A DNA stretch of 42,908 nucleotides from Candidatus Colimorpha pelethequi. Its GTDB lineage: Bacteria; Bacteroidota; Bacteroidia; Bacteroidales; P3. The position numbers and the translations under genes were made by a program. This document shows positions 20,195 through 29,257 of the stretch, one piece after another. Under the pieces are notes generated by a model, which was not told the DNA's origin, searched no databases, and worked only from the letters and a program-made list of their open reading frames with translations. The stretch covers positions 1 through 42,908 of the forward strand of contig JAGHVO010000052.1 in the NCBI GenBank assembly GCA_018064245.1. Reading direction: 5' to 3'. Numbering within the stretch: the first letter of the stretch is position 1; each line of letters begins with the position of its first letter.

Positions 20195-20926
20195 ATGAAA
20201 AAATTACTTACCATTTTTGCAATAGCTTGCAGTTTTACGATTGTGTCGTGCGAAGACGACGTTTTTTTCAACAACATTCTGGACGAGGTACTTGGTGAAG
20301 CAACCATCAACATTACCGACAATAGCGGCGATAGCTATGCTTTTGAATTCTCAAACTGCGCCAACGACATCATCATAGGAGATAGTCTTGACGAAAATAC
20401 CGACTACAGAGGGATGTACAACACATTTGTATTGGGTGCCAACATCAACTTGACAGACAGTGTTTTGGAACAGATTCCCTATCCGATGTTTGCCATGAAG
20501 TTGAACGACGTCACTGCTAAGACCTACCAATTCGACACCCTACTGAACCCCGCCATGCTGGTTGAAGGCTTTGATTTCCGAAACATTATCACCCACGCAT
20601 CCGACGAGAACCTTATGGTTTTGGCGGAGAGCGACAACTCTTGGTATTGGGCCATCTCCGGTTCCTTTACCGCAGAAAGCTATCCCGCTGAAGTCGGCGA
20701 TATGCTGACGGGTACCTTCAACAATGTACATGCATTCCACGTCACGCAAAGCGCCATTGACGATATTGAAGAAGTTTATAACCAATGCGTACAAACTGGG
20801 GACTACACCACCCTCATGAACCTGAGAATGGAAGATTATTTCCCCATCGTGACCTTTAATGGTAACGTTGAGAGCATGAAACTGAACATTGAAAACCTCA
20901 TCAATACGTTTAGTTCCGAAAAATAG
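20195..20926 (+). CDS. Lipoprotein of unknown function
   Basis: A 243-aa protein with lipoprotein signal and lipobox IVSC (C19), followed by acidic EDD, so probably on the outer leaflet of the envelope. The body is acidic and beta-rich with no recognised domain (e.g. ATINITDNSGDSYAFEFS, WYWAISGSFTAESYP). It has its own promoter and terminator. No homologous family could be named from sequence. Confidence 0.82.
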   Translation: MKKLLTIFAIACSFTIVSCEDDVFFNNILDEVLGEATINITDNSGDSYAFEFSNCANDIIIGDSLDENTDYRGMYNTFVLGANINLTDSVLEQIPYPMFAMKLNDVTAKTYQFDTLLNPAMLVEGFDFRNIITHASDENLMVLAESDNSWYWAISGSFTAESYPAEVGDMLTGTFNNVHAFHVTQSAIDDIEEVYNQCVQTGDYTTLMNLRMEDYFPIVTFNGNVESMKLNIENLINTFSSEK

Positions 20927-20944
20927 TCGGAAACGTCTATCCAC

Positions 20945-20980
20945 AAAACACCTGTCTATCGCAATAGACAGGTGTTTTTT
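20945..20980 (+). terminator. Rho-independent terminator
   Basis: An 11-bp perfect stem (CACCTGTCTAT / ATAGACAGGTG) with loop CGCA, extended by A-T pairs into TTTTTT. Confidence 0.93.
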
Positions 20981-21063
20981 CACAAATACGCTCAATTAAG
21001 CATAGAAAAACAGAAAACGGCAAAATAATATTAATTGATTTTAATTTATTGGCAAAAAAATTG

Positions 21064-21071
21064 TATTTTTG
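21064..21071 (+). promoter_or_regulatory. -7 promoter box
   Basis: TATTTTTG matches TAnnTTTG, 40 bases before the next lipoprotein gene. Confidence 0.6.
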
Positions 21072-21110
21072 CAAATTAGAGAGAAATAATATTCAAATAA
21101 AACATACCTT

Positions 21111-22463
21111 ATGAAAACACCCTTACGATTTGTTATGGCACTTGTTTGCGGAGTGATGTTTTTTACCAGTTGCATGAAGGAAGAAGACAAGGAACTGCTG
21201 CGGCATCCGATACATATCCAAGGAACAATCGACCCCACTTTAGGAATTCCCATTGGCTATGGAGAAGTAACCATCCACGATGTACTAAGAATGCTGAACG
21301 ACGACTATACTGGCATTCTGGACACGACTGGCGACGTTGTAAGCATCTGCTACAAAGGTTCACTTGACAGTGTTTTGGGAGGCAGAAACACGACGGGAAA
21401 CACCACAAAAGGTCTGACGATAAACAAAGCCAAGGGTGGCGTTCTGTGGAGCAAGGACACGACCTTGACGTACAGCATGGACATTGACTATTTCAACAAG
21501 ATAGATCAATTTTTCGGAGACACTACAGAAGTGTATTTCAACAATTTGCTGATAAACTTTGACGCTTCTGTATTAGGTCATGCCGCTCCTGAAGCCGTGG
21601 AAACTTTGCGAAGATACGTTACCGCAAGCCTCGACAGCGTGAGAATCAGTTATGTGGACCACCAAAACGTAAGACACACCTACCACAATAGCGACATTGA
21701 GGCTGTGGAACTCGACATTGAAGATATTGTGGAGGGAGCAAGCGAGTCGTGGGAAAACCTCGACCTGTCCGACATTGTGAATGCACTTCCCAAGAAACTT
21801 ATTTTCACCTTCCGATTTAAGATGATGGTGGACCGCACAATTTTGCTTCCCGAACCAAACACCATAAGTTTCGGAGAACTGATGGACTCGCTGAAAGTGG
21901 CTTCGATGGACTACCATCTGGGCGTTGATGCGCATTTCCCCTGCAATTTCTATTTCGAAAATATGCCTTACACCGTGGATTTGGACCTTGGCGAAGGACT
22001 GCAACAATTCAACTTCGACTCAATCATCAACAACATCCATTCGGGCATCAATTCTGAAATTCAAGAATCGGAACTGAACTTGGAATTCAGCAACGGACTG
22101 CCTTTGGGATTTGTAGTCTCGGCAGAGGTTCTGGATGCGCAAGGCGCAACGCTCTTCTCGTTGGTAAATGGCGCAAATATTCCAGCCGCAATGGCCGACA
22201 AGCTGCTGCAACCAGGAATACATACAGTTTCAACGGCGAAAAAGAGCACAACAAGCATCTCTATTGACGAAGAAAAGCTCCTAAAACTAAGAAATGCCAG
22301 AGCCATACACCTGAAAGCATTGGTTTCCACATCCAACAACGTTCCTTCGGGTGAAACTGTAGCCATAAGAAAGGACAACTTTTTGGGCATAAGGGCTTAT
22401 CTCAAACTCAGTCCAAAAGTCAGCATCGACATTCCCTTAACGCAGGAAGGTTTCGTCAAATAA
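21111..22463 (+). CDS. Lipoprotein of unknown function
   Basis: A 450-aa protein with lipobox FTSC (C21) after a typical signal (MKTPLRFVMALVCGVMFF). The mature part is acidic and beta-rich, with DPTLGIPIGYGEVTIHDVL near the N-terminus and repeated strand-loop units, but no domain that I can name. It is followed after 15 bases by a DUF5723-like outer membrane protein, so the two probably form one operon and may act together at the outer membrane. Confidence 0.83.
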   Translation: MKTPLRFVMALVCGVMFFTSCMKEEDKELLRHPIHIQGTIDPTLGIPIGYGEVTIHDVLRMLNDDYTGILDTTGDVVSICYKGSLDSVLGGRNTTGNTTKGLTINKAKGGVLWSKDTTLTYSMDIDYFNKIDQFFGDTTEVYFNNLLINFDASVLGHAAPEAVETLRRYVTASLDSVRISYVDHQNVRHTYHNSDIEAVELDIEDIVEGASESWENLDLSDIVNALPKKLIFTFRFKMMVDRTILLPEPNTISFGELMDSLKVASMDYHLGVDAHFPCNFYFENMPYTVDLDLGEGLQQFNFDSIINNIHSGINSEIQESELNLEFSNGLPLGFVVSAEVLDAQGATLFSLVNGANIPAAMADKLLQPGIHTVSTAKKSTTSISIDEEKLLKLRNARAIHLKALVSTSNNVPSGETVAIRKDNFLGIRAYLKLSPKVSIDIPLTQEGFVK

Positions 22464-22478
22464 CAGAAAGGAAAGACT

Positions 22479-23927
22479 ATGAAAAAAGGATTTGTTTTTT
22501 ATTCCGCACTCATACTTCTGTTCCTCTCTATGGCGAACAGTATGAACGCACAAAGTTACAATGAAGAAAACGCATTGCTGCTTCATTCGTTCCGCACCCC
22601 GCAATCGCTCATTTTCAACCCGTCACTATTTCCCGAAAACAACAAAGTGTATGTGACACTTCCCGGAGCGGGATTACATTTTGTTTCACCTGCTTCGCTG
22701 GGTGATTTTCTGCACTACGACGCAAACCAGGATTTGACGATTTTGGACTTCAACCAACTTTGCGACCAACTTTCAGAGTCGAACAAATTACGATTGGGAA
22801 TGGATGTGAATCTGCTGGGATTTGGTTTCAAAATCAACCGAATGTTCTTTACGTTCAGCAGTCGTATTGCAGCCGATTTTTCCATGGGACTTCCCAGCAG
22901 TACCATAGATTTTCTAAGAAAAGGCAACATTGACGCCAACGGAAACCCCATTGAGAGTATGGACATTGTGGACGGAGATCTTCTTAATTGTCAAGCGTAT
23001 AACGAGATAGCCATTGGTGGTGGTTATGAATTATCCAAGTTGGGTCTCACAGTGGGCGCGCGACTAAAACTACTTAACGGATTGTTGAACTTGACCACCG
23101 ACCAAACAAAAATTGAACTTCAAACCAGTTCGGACTACAGCAACTTAAGGGCAAACGTAAGCTACCAACTTAACATGGCGTCGGTGGCCGAATTTGATAC
23201 CAACTGGAACCCCGACATCCATTTCGGCGACATAATCAACCCATTCAACTCCAACAATGGCGTGGCTTTTGACCTTGGCGCAAAATATGAGATGGGGCCG
23301 ATTACGATTTCCGCCTCTTTGATCAACCTCAGCGCAGGTATTCATTGGAAACAAAACGCCTACAAGGTTGTACCCAAGAACGGAAACACTTCTTTCGAGT
23401 TTGACGGTCTGAATATGAGCTCGCTGGTAAACGGAGGTTCCATCAACACCGACTCGATAATGAACACGTTCAAAGACAAGATGGACAGTCTTGCTTTAGA
23501 CAGAAACAACGACCTCGACTATTGGCACTATATTCCCACTCAAATTTATGTGGGCGCGAACTACACATTCAACAACCTGCTTAGAGGAGGTTTGACCCTT
23601 CACGGACAACTTGACAAAGGCCTGTTTTGCAAACGCAACGATGGCGATGTAAAATCGGGCAACACATTCCGATTCAATACCACACTCACCGCCGGCGTTA
23701 ATGTTTTCAACTGGTTGGAAGTCACTTTGGGAAACTCCTTCGTTTTTGACGGAGGAAAAGCAGATTTCTTCAATCCTGGCGCCGCGTTGGTTTTCACTCC
23801 TGGAACGGTATTCCAAATTTATCTTGTTACAGATTACATTTCAAGCATCTATATTGTTGACAACAAAGCATTCAACTGCAAGATTGGCATCAACTTGCTG
23901 TTTGGGAAAAACAAAAAAGAGGAATAA
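22479..23927 (+). CDS. Outer membrane protein, DUF5723-like
   Basis: A 482-aa exported protein; the signal peptide ends near residue 25 (...SMANSMNAQ). The start of the mature chain (LLHSFRTPQSLIFNPSLFPENNKVYVTLPG) and the pattern of amphipathic strands with short turns (GFGFKINRMFFTFSSRI, GGGYELSKLGLTVGARL) match the DUF5723 group of Bacteroidetes outer membrane proteins of unknown function. The chain ends ...KIGINLLFGKNKKEE, so it lacks a terminal Phe. It is paired with the preceding lipoprotein gene. Confidence 0.8.
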   Translation: MKKGFVFYSALILLFLSMANSMNAQSYNEENALLLHSFRTPQSLIFNPSLFPENNKVYVTLPGAGLHFVSPASLGDFLHYDANQDLTILDFNQLCDQLSESNKLRLGMDVNLLGFGFKINRMFFTFSSRIAADFSMGLPSSTIDFLRKGNIDANGNPIESMDIVDGDLLNCQAYNEIAIGGGYELSKLGLTVGARLKLLNGLLNLTTDQTKIELQTSSDYSNLRANVSYQLNMASVAEFDTNWNPDIHFGDIINPFNSNNGVAFDLGAKYEMGPITISASLINLSAGIHWKQNAYKVVPKNGNTSFEFDGLNMSSLVNGGSINTDSIMNTFKDKMDSLALDRNNDLDYWHYIPTQIYVGANYTFNNLLRGGLTLHGQLDKGLFCKRNDGDVKSGNTFRFNTTLTAGVNVFNWLEVTLGNSFVFDGGKADFFNPGAALVFTPGTVFQIYLVTDYISSIYIVDNKAFNCKIGINLLFGKNKKEE

Positions 23928-23984
23928 CACAATCATCCTCATCGATTAAGAAACACATCAATCTATTCACAAAACCTCGATCCC

Positions 23985-25289
23985 ATGTCAAACATTGTAG
24001 CTATAGTAGGACGGCCCAACGTAGGGAAGTCAACACTTTTCAACCGACTGACCGAATCGCGCAAAGCCATTGTTGATGAGACAAGCGGCGTAACACGCGA
24101 CCGGCAATATGGCCATTCCGATTGGAATGGCAAAAAATTCTCCATCATCGACACCGGAGGCTATGTTGTTGGAGGCGATGACGCTTTTGAAACAGAAATC
24201 CGCAAACAAGTACAGCTCGCCATAGAAGAAGCCGACGTGATTCTTTTCCTGGTGGATACTCGCGAGGGACTCACTCCAATGGACGAAGACGTGGCGGAAA
24301 TGCTTCGCAGATGCAAGAAAAAAGTGCTGTTGGTAGCCAACAAGGTGGACACTCCTACGCTGACCAACGACATCACGGAATTCTACCAACTTGGCTTGGG
24401 TGACCCCTACCCTATTGCCGGCATCAGCGGAAGCGGCACAGGCGATTTGTTGGATGCCGTTGTAGAGGATTTCGACAGCGGCGAAGAGGAATCCTCCGAC
24501 TTGCCGAGAATTACCGTCGTAGGACGTCCCAATGTAGGAAAAAGTTCGTTTATCAACACTATTACAGGGCAGGAACGCAACATCGTTACTCCCATTGCTG
24601 GCACCACGCGCGACTCCATCTATACGCACTACAACATGTTCGGGTTCGACTTCAATTTTGTTGATACTGCAGGACTCCGCAAAAAACAAAAAGTGAGCGA
24701 AGACTTGGAATTCTATTCTGTAATGCGTTCCATCCGCGCCATCGAAAACAGCGACGTCTGCATCTTGATGCTTGATGCCAGCCAAGGAATAGAGCAACAA
24801 GACTTGAATATTTTTTCGCTCATCCAACGCAACAACAAAGGCGTTGTAATTGTAGTAAACAAATGGGATCTTATCGAAAAAGGAACCAATACCCACAAAG
24901 AATTTGAAGCAATGATTCGGGAACGAATCTCCCCATTTGAAGACGTTCCTATCATCTTCACGTCAGTCATCAACAAACAGCGTATTTTCAAGGTTTTGGA
25001 AACCGCAAAGCAGGTCTATGAGGCGCGTACCCGCAGAATCAGCACATCGGAGTTGAACGACACAATCCTTCCCATCGTGAAAGAACAGAATCCCCCACCA
25101 TCAGTCAAAGGGAAATGGATCAAGATAAAGTACGTCACACAATTGCCCACCGCATATCCGCAGTTTGTGTTTTTCTGCAACCTGCCACAGTACATCCGTG
25201 ACCCATACCGCAGATTTGTGGAGAACAGAATGCGCGAGATGTGGGACTTCCATGGTGTGCCCATCTCTATTTATTTCCGCGCAAAATAG
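23985..25289 (+). CDS. der: Ribosome biogenesis GTPase Der (EngA)
   Basis: Tandem-domain GTPase that assists maturation of the 50S subunit. Both G domains are complete: first G1 GRPNVGKST at residues 9-17, DTGG and NKVD; second G1 GRPNVGKSS at about 182-190, DTAG and NKWD. A C-terminal KH-like domain follows ([21 protein letters not shown]...[15 protein letters not shown]). At 434 aa it has the normal length. Confidence 0.97.
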   Translation: MSNIVAIVGRPNVGKSTLFNRLTESRKAIVDETSGVTRDRQYGHSDWNGKKFSIIDTGGYVVGGDDAFETEIRKQVQLAIEEADVILFLVDTREGLTPMDEDVAEMLRRCKKKVLLVANKVDTPTLTNDITEFYQLGLGDPYPIAGISGSGTGDLLDAVVEDFDSGEEESSDLPRITVVGRPNVGKSSFINTITGQERNIVTPIAGTTRDSIYTHYNMFGFDFNFVDTAGLRKKQKVSEDLEFYSVMRSIRAIENSDVCILMLDASQGIEQQDLNIFSLIQRNNKGVVIVVNKWDLIEKGTNTHKEFEAMIRERISPFEDVPIIFTSVINKQRIFKVLETAKQVYEARTRRISTSELNDTILPIVKEQNPPPSVKGKWIKIKYVTQLPTAYPQFVFFCNLPQYIRDPYRRFVENRMREMWDFHGVPISIYFRAK

Positions 25290-25310
25290 AAAAAGAAATA
25301 TTCCAATCAC

Positions 25311-25340
25311 AAAAGGATGGCTTTAGCCATCCTTTTTTTT
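25311..25340 (+). terminator. Terminator of der
   Basis: An 11-bp perfect stem (AAAAGGATGGC / GCCATCCTTTT) with loop TTTA, continuing as a T run. Between convergent genes, it may also stop the acyltransferase transcript from the other side, although the minus-strand T run is only four bases. Confidence 0.9.
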
Positions 25341-25349
25341 ACATAATCA

Positions 25350-26462
25350 TCAACCAATAAGCATTCTTCCGAAACGTGTTTTGAGCAACAGCATAGTAAT
25401 AACAACGCTTGGAACCAAAGTCAGGACCAAAACCAGCCACGGCATAATCCATGTTCCTATTTCTGTTTCACAGCACCATTGTGGCAGTGGGGAATAGTAA
25501 TAAAGGTATTTCATAAAAAACATGTGCAATACATAGACGCCATAACACACTTTGGAACAACTTCGCAAAAAAGTTCCTGGTTGCGAATCTGGCGACTTAT
25601 GCTTATCAATCCATACCATAACAGAAACATATAATGCAAGAATGCCAAAAAAAGTGTGGCCAAGAGCCATAAGGCGCAACGTCAACTGACTGCATTCCAA
25701 CAGCCATTGGGGACAATGGAAAGTACATCCAGGCATTTGGTAATGAGTTGCTTGTTGATGCAATAAGACAAAGAAAAGATACAAAACCCAAAGCACAACA
25801 GCCAACCATACAGTTTGTTTTCCACTATAGTCAATACGATTGTGTTCTGCGCGTATCCAATATCCCAAATAGAAATAAAATATAAAATAAGGAACACGCG
25901 TCAATCCGAAACGCAACCCCGTCACACGAAGCAATGAAAGGCCAGCAAAAGCCAATAGGAAGAGCCATCCCAACACCCTATAATAATTAGGAACGTGATT
26001 ACGAATCCAATCCAGAATCCAATCAATAGCCCAAGTCAGCAAAAAACACCAAAACAGCATCGGCAAAAACCAGAGGTGTTCAATGCCATTTGCGACCTTC
26101 CAAAATGCCACATTCCAAGAGAACTTTTCCGGATTGAACCGAAATAGAAAATAATACAAAATTCCAAATACAAAGCACGGAATAATCAGACGTTTGAATT
26201 TTTTCCAGACAAAGGATCCAAAAGAATTCCGCTTAGACAATTCAATACATTGATAAGAAAAAACATATCCACCAACAAATGCGATTGTCTCAATGCGAAA
26301 ACCACTAATCAAATGTCCCAGCCACCAATAAACACTATTTGCAGGAACTCCCTCCGGTGCGACCCAACCTTTTGTAAAAACACACAAGGCGTGATAGACC
26401 ACTAACAAAAAAATAATCAATGGTCTAATAATGGATATTTCGTAAAGTAGTTTTTTTGTCAC
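25350..26462 (-). CDS. Acyltransferase 3 family membrane protein
   Basis: A 370-aa integral membrane protein with about ten hydrophobic helices. The N-terminal RPLIIFLLVVYHALCVF contains the conserved Arg...His pair of the OafA/NodX (Acyltransf_3) family, which acetylates or otherwise acylates surface polysaccharides. HLWFLPMLFWCFLL is the second conserved family segment. No polysaccharide gene is adjacent, so the substrate is unknown. The only usable start is a GTG, because an in-frame TAA lies 9 bases upstream. A -7 box just before it would put the transcript start at or within the GTG, implying leaderless translation or a later start codon. Confidence 0.87.
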   Translation of the reverse strand: MTKKLLYEISIIRPLIIFLLVVYHALCVFTKGWVAPEGVPANSVYWWLGHLISGFRIETIAFVGGYVFSYQCIELSKRNSFGSFVWKKFKRLIIPCFVFGILYYFLFRFNPEKFSWNVAFWKVANGIEHLWFLPMLFWCFLLTWAIDWILDWIRNHVPNYYRVLGWLFLLAFAGLSLLRVTGLRFGLTRVPYFIFYFYLGYWIRAEHNRIDYSGKQTVWLAVVLWVLYLFFVLLHQQATHYQMPGCTFHCPQWLLECSQLTLRLMALGHTFFGILALYVSVMVWIDKHKSPDSQPGTFLRSCSKVCYGVYVLHMFFMKYLYYYSPLPQWCCETEIGTWIMPWLVLVLTLVPSVVITMLLLKTRFGRMLIG

Positions 26463-26466
26463 AATG

Positions 26467-26474
26467 CAAAATTA
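26467..26474 (-). promoter_or_regulatory. -7 promoter box before the acyltransferase
   Basis: TAATTTTG on the minus strand matches TAnnTTTG. Its G is only five bases from the GTG start, an unusually short distance. Confidence 0.45.
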
Positions 26475-26534
26475 CTAAATAATTAGATTCCAACTACAAC
26501 ATTCTGCAAGTAAAACAAGAAACGAACCTTCAAC

Positions 26535-26565
26535 AAAGAAAGAGACCCCGAACTTTCGGAGTCTC
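26535..26565 (-). terminator. Terminator of the ECF/Spy-like operon
   Basis: On the minus strand GAGACTCCGAA pairs with TTCGGGGTCTC (one G-T pair), followed by TTTCTTTG. It lies about 30 bases after the Spy-like gene stop. Confidence 0.8.
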
Positions 26566-26593
26566 AAACATTTCCATATTCTATCCAAACAAC

Positions 26594-27112
26594 TTAGTTC
26601 TTGCCTTTTGCTTTGGATGCATTTGTCTTTCGTTTCTGCATTATAGCCTTCTTAACAGCCTCAACTTTATCCTTATCAACATCTTTGCTGTCATATTTGA
26701 CGCTTTTCCCAGAATTGCTCTTGGAGAGTTTTTCGTGAAGCGTGTCATATTGTTCTCTCGTTAGGACCTTGTCTAATTTAAGTTTCATACGATACATCTC
26801 TTTGCTAATCTCGGTCTGGATTTTGGCTTCACGCTCATACATAGGGAAAATCTGTTTCGTGTGGTCGCCATACTGGTCGGAAAGAGTGCGGATACTGTCA
26901 CGTACGGCACGCAAGTCGGAGCGCATATTGTTGACTCGTTTCAAGTACTGAGATGAGATATCGTCAATCTTTTTCTTTTGATCGGCAGAGAGATCATCAA
27001 CAAAATTTTCGATTTTGAAATCATGAGAACGCTTGTGTTCGCCTTTCTGTTGGGAATAACCAGACACTGAAACCAAAAGGAACAACGCAATGAGAATTAC
27101 TGTTTTCTTCAT
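26594..27112 (-). CDS. Spy/CpxP-like periplasmic protein
   Basis: A 172-aa exported protein: signal peptide MKKTVILIALFLLVSVSGYS, then a highly charged, all-helical chain with two LTxxQ-like segments (LSADQKKKIDDI and LTREQYDTLHEKL), the hallmark of the Spy/CpxP group of periplasmic chaperones and stress sensors. The C-terminus is Lys-rich. The frame is open 54 codons further upstream, but that would overlap the preceding gene; the ATG before MKKTVIL gives a clean signal peptide. It is the last gene of an ECF sigma operon, so it probably senses or relieves envelope stress. Metal binding, known for some relatives, is not shown by conserved His or Cys here. Confidence 0.82.
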   Translation of the reverse strand: MKKTVILIALFLLVSVSGYSQQKGEHKRSHDFKIENFVDDLSADQKKKIDDISSQYLKRVNNMRSDLRAVRDSIRTLSDQYGDHTKQIFPMYEREAKIQTEISKEMYRMKLKLDKVLTREQYDTLHEKLSKSNSGKSVKYDSKDVDKDKVEAVKKAIMQKRKTNASKAKGKN

Positions 27113-27125
27113 ATTATTACAAAAA

Positions 27126-27464
27126 TTAATCATCAAACAAACACATAGCGACATCCATCTGCTGATAGGCAGCCTGGTCGTCGAGACCATAATTAGTATT
27201 GTAGTCGTAAACATCTGCCAAAACTGTGCCGACAGACTCTTCGTTGTAGCCACGGAACAGGTATAGCGACACATTGACTAACAGCAAAGCGGCAATGCAA
27301 GCTGCGGCAATTACCCAAATACGATGCTTACGAGCCGGCACCAAGATGGGTTGTTTGGATACTTGCTCCATCACAGCATCCACCACGTCAACCTGGACCG
27401 GATATTCCATCTTGCGCATATCATTCAGCGCGGACTCAACGTCGAAATCTAAATTTGTGGACAT
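27126..27464 (-). CDS. Small single-span membrane protein, candidate anti-sigma factor
   Basis: A 112-aa protein with a ~46-residue cytoplasmic part (DVESALNDMRKMEYPVQVDVVDAVMEQV), one transmembrane helix (IWVIAAACIAALLLVNVSLYLF, about 49-70) and a ~40-residue periplasmic tail. It lies between the sigma gene (22-base gap) and the Spy-like gene. Topology and position indicate an anti-sigma factor, which I infer; there is no recognised anti-sigma motif. Confidence 0.75.
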   Translation of the reverse strand: MSTNLDFDVESALNDMRKMEYPVQVDVVDAVMEQVSKQPILVPARKHRIWVIAAACIAALLLVNVSLYLFRGYNEESVGTVLADVYDYNTNYGLDDQAAYQQMDVAMCLFDD

Positions 27465-27486
27465 GGGTGTTATGTTTTTTTCTTTA

Positions 27487-28059
27487 TTACTTTTTTTGAG
27501 ATTCGTTGGTTAGAATTTGATGTAGGTTCTTCTTTGCCCTGAAAATCAGCGATTCCACTTTGGCAAGCGAGACTTGCATCACATCGGCAATGTCTTGATA
27601 GGAGAAATCGTTGAAGGTGTAAAGCACCAATGCTGTGCGTTGTTCGTGCTTCAAGGTTCCTATAGCTTTTCGCAGTTGTTGTTCTCGTTCCGTCTTCACT
27701 ATTGCTTGCTCAACATTGTTTTCGTTCGACGGTAGATTTTCCGAAGCGGCTTCATCGGGAAGAAGAACTCGCGACTCATGATTCAGTGCCTTGCTGACAA
27801 CATTGACCGTAATTCGATAGATATAAGTACTCAGTTTCGCCTTAAACTTGAATCGTGGAAGGGCTGCATAGAGCTCTACAAACACCTCTTGGACAACCTC
27901 TTCGACCTGAAGTCTATTACCGCAAATCTTGTAGCAGAGGTTCGCCACATGTTGCTGATATCTTCCTACAATAGCTGCATACAACTGCGTTTCTCCTTGC
28001 AGGACTTTCTCAATGAGTTCTTCATCGCTTAGGTCGGAAACTATAGTTTTGTATGCCAT
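27487..28059 (-). CDS. ECF-type RNA polymerase sigma factor
   Basis: A 190-aa sigma-70 family protein. Region 2 spans about 15-85 (DEELIEKVLQGETQLYAAIVGRY, VEEVVQEVFVELYAALPRF), and region 4 about 130-182 (LKHEQRTALVLYTFNDFSYQDIADVMQ, ESLIFRAKKNL). It heads a three-gene operon with an anti-sigma-like membrane protein and a Spy-like periplasmic protein, an arrangement that recalls CnrH-CnrY-CnrX-type metal or envelope stress switches. Confidence 0.93.
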   Translation of the reverse strand: MAYKTIVSDLSDEELIEKVLQGETQLYAAIVGRYQQHVANLCYKICGNRLQVEEVVQEVFVELYAALPRFKFKAKLSTYIYRITVNVVSKALNHESRVLLPDEAASENLPSNENNVEQAIVKTEREQQLRKAIGTLKHEQRTALVLYTFNDFSYQDIADVMQVSLAKVESLIFRAKKNLHQILTNESQKK

Positions 28060-28096
28060 AGTTGCTATTTATTGCAAAATAATCTATTAAAATTCA

Positions 28097-28474
28097 TTAA
28101 AAATATTTCAACTCGTCAATTTCACGACGGTCACGCTTCGTTGGGCGTCCAACACCTCTGTCACGATGCTCGAAAGAATACTGTCGAATCATCTGAATAC
28201 GCTCGTATTCCTCCTGCGGTGTGCGGTCGAGCATAAAATCCGGCACCAACTTGGCGGAAACGCGGTTGCCCAATAGGTTCTTGACCTCTACCACACGATG
28301 CATCTGCTCGATGGAGAGTTCATAGACCTCCCCCACCCTAATTTCGTGGGAAGGCTTCAACGCCACACCATTCATCTTGACACGACCCGACCGACAGGCA
28401 TCGGTAGCGATGGAGCGGGTCTTGTAGAGCCTTACAGCCCAAAGGTACTTGTCAATACGAATAGATTCGTCCAT
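28097..28474 (-). CDS. hslR: S4-domain RNA-binding protein (Hsp15-like)
   Basis: A 125-aa protein whose N-terminal half is an S4 domain (RIDKYLWAVRLYKTRSIATDA, SGRVKMNGVALKPSHEIRVGE). Hsp15 binds stalled 50S subunits carrying nascent chains and helps to recycle them. The C-terminal half is basic (VGRPTKRDRREID), as in the family. It begins 3 bases after the tonB stop and may be expressed from the tonB transcript. Confidence 0.88.
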   Translation of the reverse strand: MDESIRIDKYLWAVRLYKTRSIATDACRSGRVKMNGVALKPSHEIRVGEVYELSIEQMHRVVEVKNLLGNRVSAKLVPDFMLDRTPQEEYERIQMIRQYSFEHRDRGVGRPTKRDRREIDELKYF

Positions 28475-28477
28475 GAG

Positions 28478-29230
28478 TTAGCGTTTTCTAAAGACATAAG
28501 TAATTGTTCCAATCTGCGCTTCCGAAGCAGTCTCAGATGCAGAGAATGTAGCTTGGAGTGCAGCGGCTTCGGCGCGCTTTATCATACCCTCGTCGGCGAT
28601 GGTGGAACCTATCTGACCCTTGGCATCAGCCTTGATGACTTTACCGTCTCGATTCACCCATATCTTCACGACAATCTTTCCCTCAGCGCCAGAGTTATAA
28701 GATGGTTCGGGCAGACGGACCGACTTACGTCCTTTCAATGAATAGCCCGCGCCTGGCGTGCCAGAATAGTTGTCGGCGTCTGACGTACCATCGGGATTGC
28801 CTTGCTGGCCAGCTCCCGTGGAATTTCCTTGACCAGCACCTCCAGACGTTTGAGTTTTCTTACCCGGGAACAATGCATTTTTATTGATTACAGGCTCGTT
28901 GTTGCGAGTTTCCTGCGTCTTAGGCTCTGTTTGTGGCTTGGAGACATTGCCTATCTTGCCCGTATTGAGCGAAACCGACTCTTCGGTGGACTGCGTAGAA
29001 TAGTCCTCATTGGCCGAAGGTGTGGAATAATTTGGGGCGGATTCGGTAGGCATGGCCTCACCCAAACCGCTTTCATCGTAGCCCAATGCCACCTCTACAC
29101 CCTCCTCAGGGATGGGCGGGTCGGGCGCATATAGTTTTATGAGTGCGCACACCAATATAACAATCCCTACGCAGAGCAAAGTAATCGCCGCGGATATCAA
29201 ACGATTTTTGTTGGTGTTATCGATATTCAT
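28478..29230 (-). CDS. tonB: TonB-family energy transducer
   Basis: A 250-aa periplasm-spanning protein: short cytoplasmic tail, one transmembrane helix at about 10-32 (LISAAITLLCVGIVILVCAL), a long Pro/Gly/Ser/Thr-rich linker, and a C-terminal TonB-like domain (about 170-250; GKIVVKIWVNRDGKVIKADAKG and IGTITYVFRKR). It transmits proton-motive force from ExbB-ExbD to outer membrane receptors. The ATG is preferred to a TTG nine codons upstream that abuts exbD. The gene order exbB-exbD-tonB in one direction indicates a complete energising unit. Confidence 0.87.
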   Translation of the reverse strand: MNIDNTNKNRLISAAITLLCVGIVILVCALIKLYAPDPPIPEEGVEVALGYDESGLGEAMPTESAPNYSTPSANEDYSTQSTEESVSLNTGKIGNVSKPQTEPKTQETRNNEPVINKNALFPGKKTQTSGGAGQGNSTGAGQQGNPDGTSDADNYSGTPGAGYSLKGRKSVRLPEPSYNSGAEGKIVVKIWVNRDGKVIKADAKGQIGSTIADEGMIKRAEAAALQATFSASETASEAQIGTITYVFRKR

Positions 29231-29257
29231 TTTCAGTAGATAATAGTGAATGGACAA

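Noticed and set aside
27113..27274. 54-codon N-terminal extension of the Spy-like protein
   Set aside because: It would overlap the anti-sigma-like gene by about 150 bases and hide a clear signal peptide.
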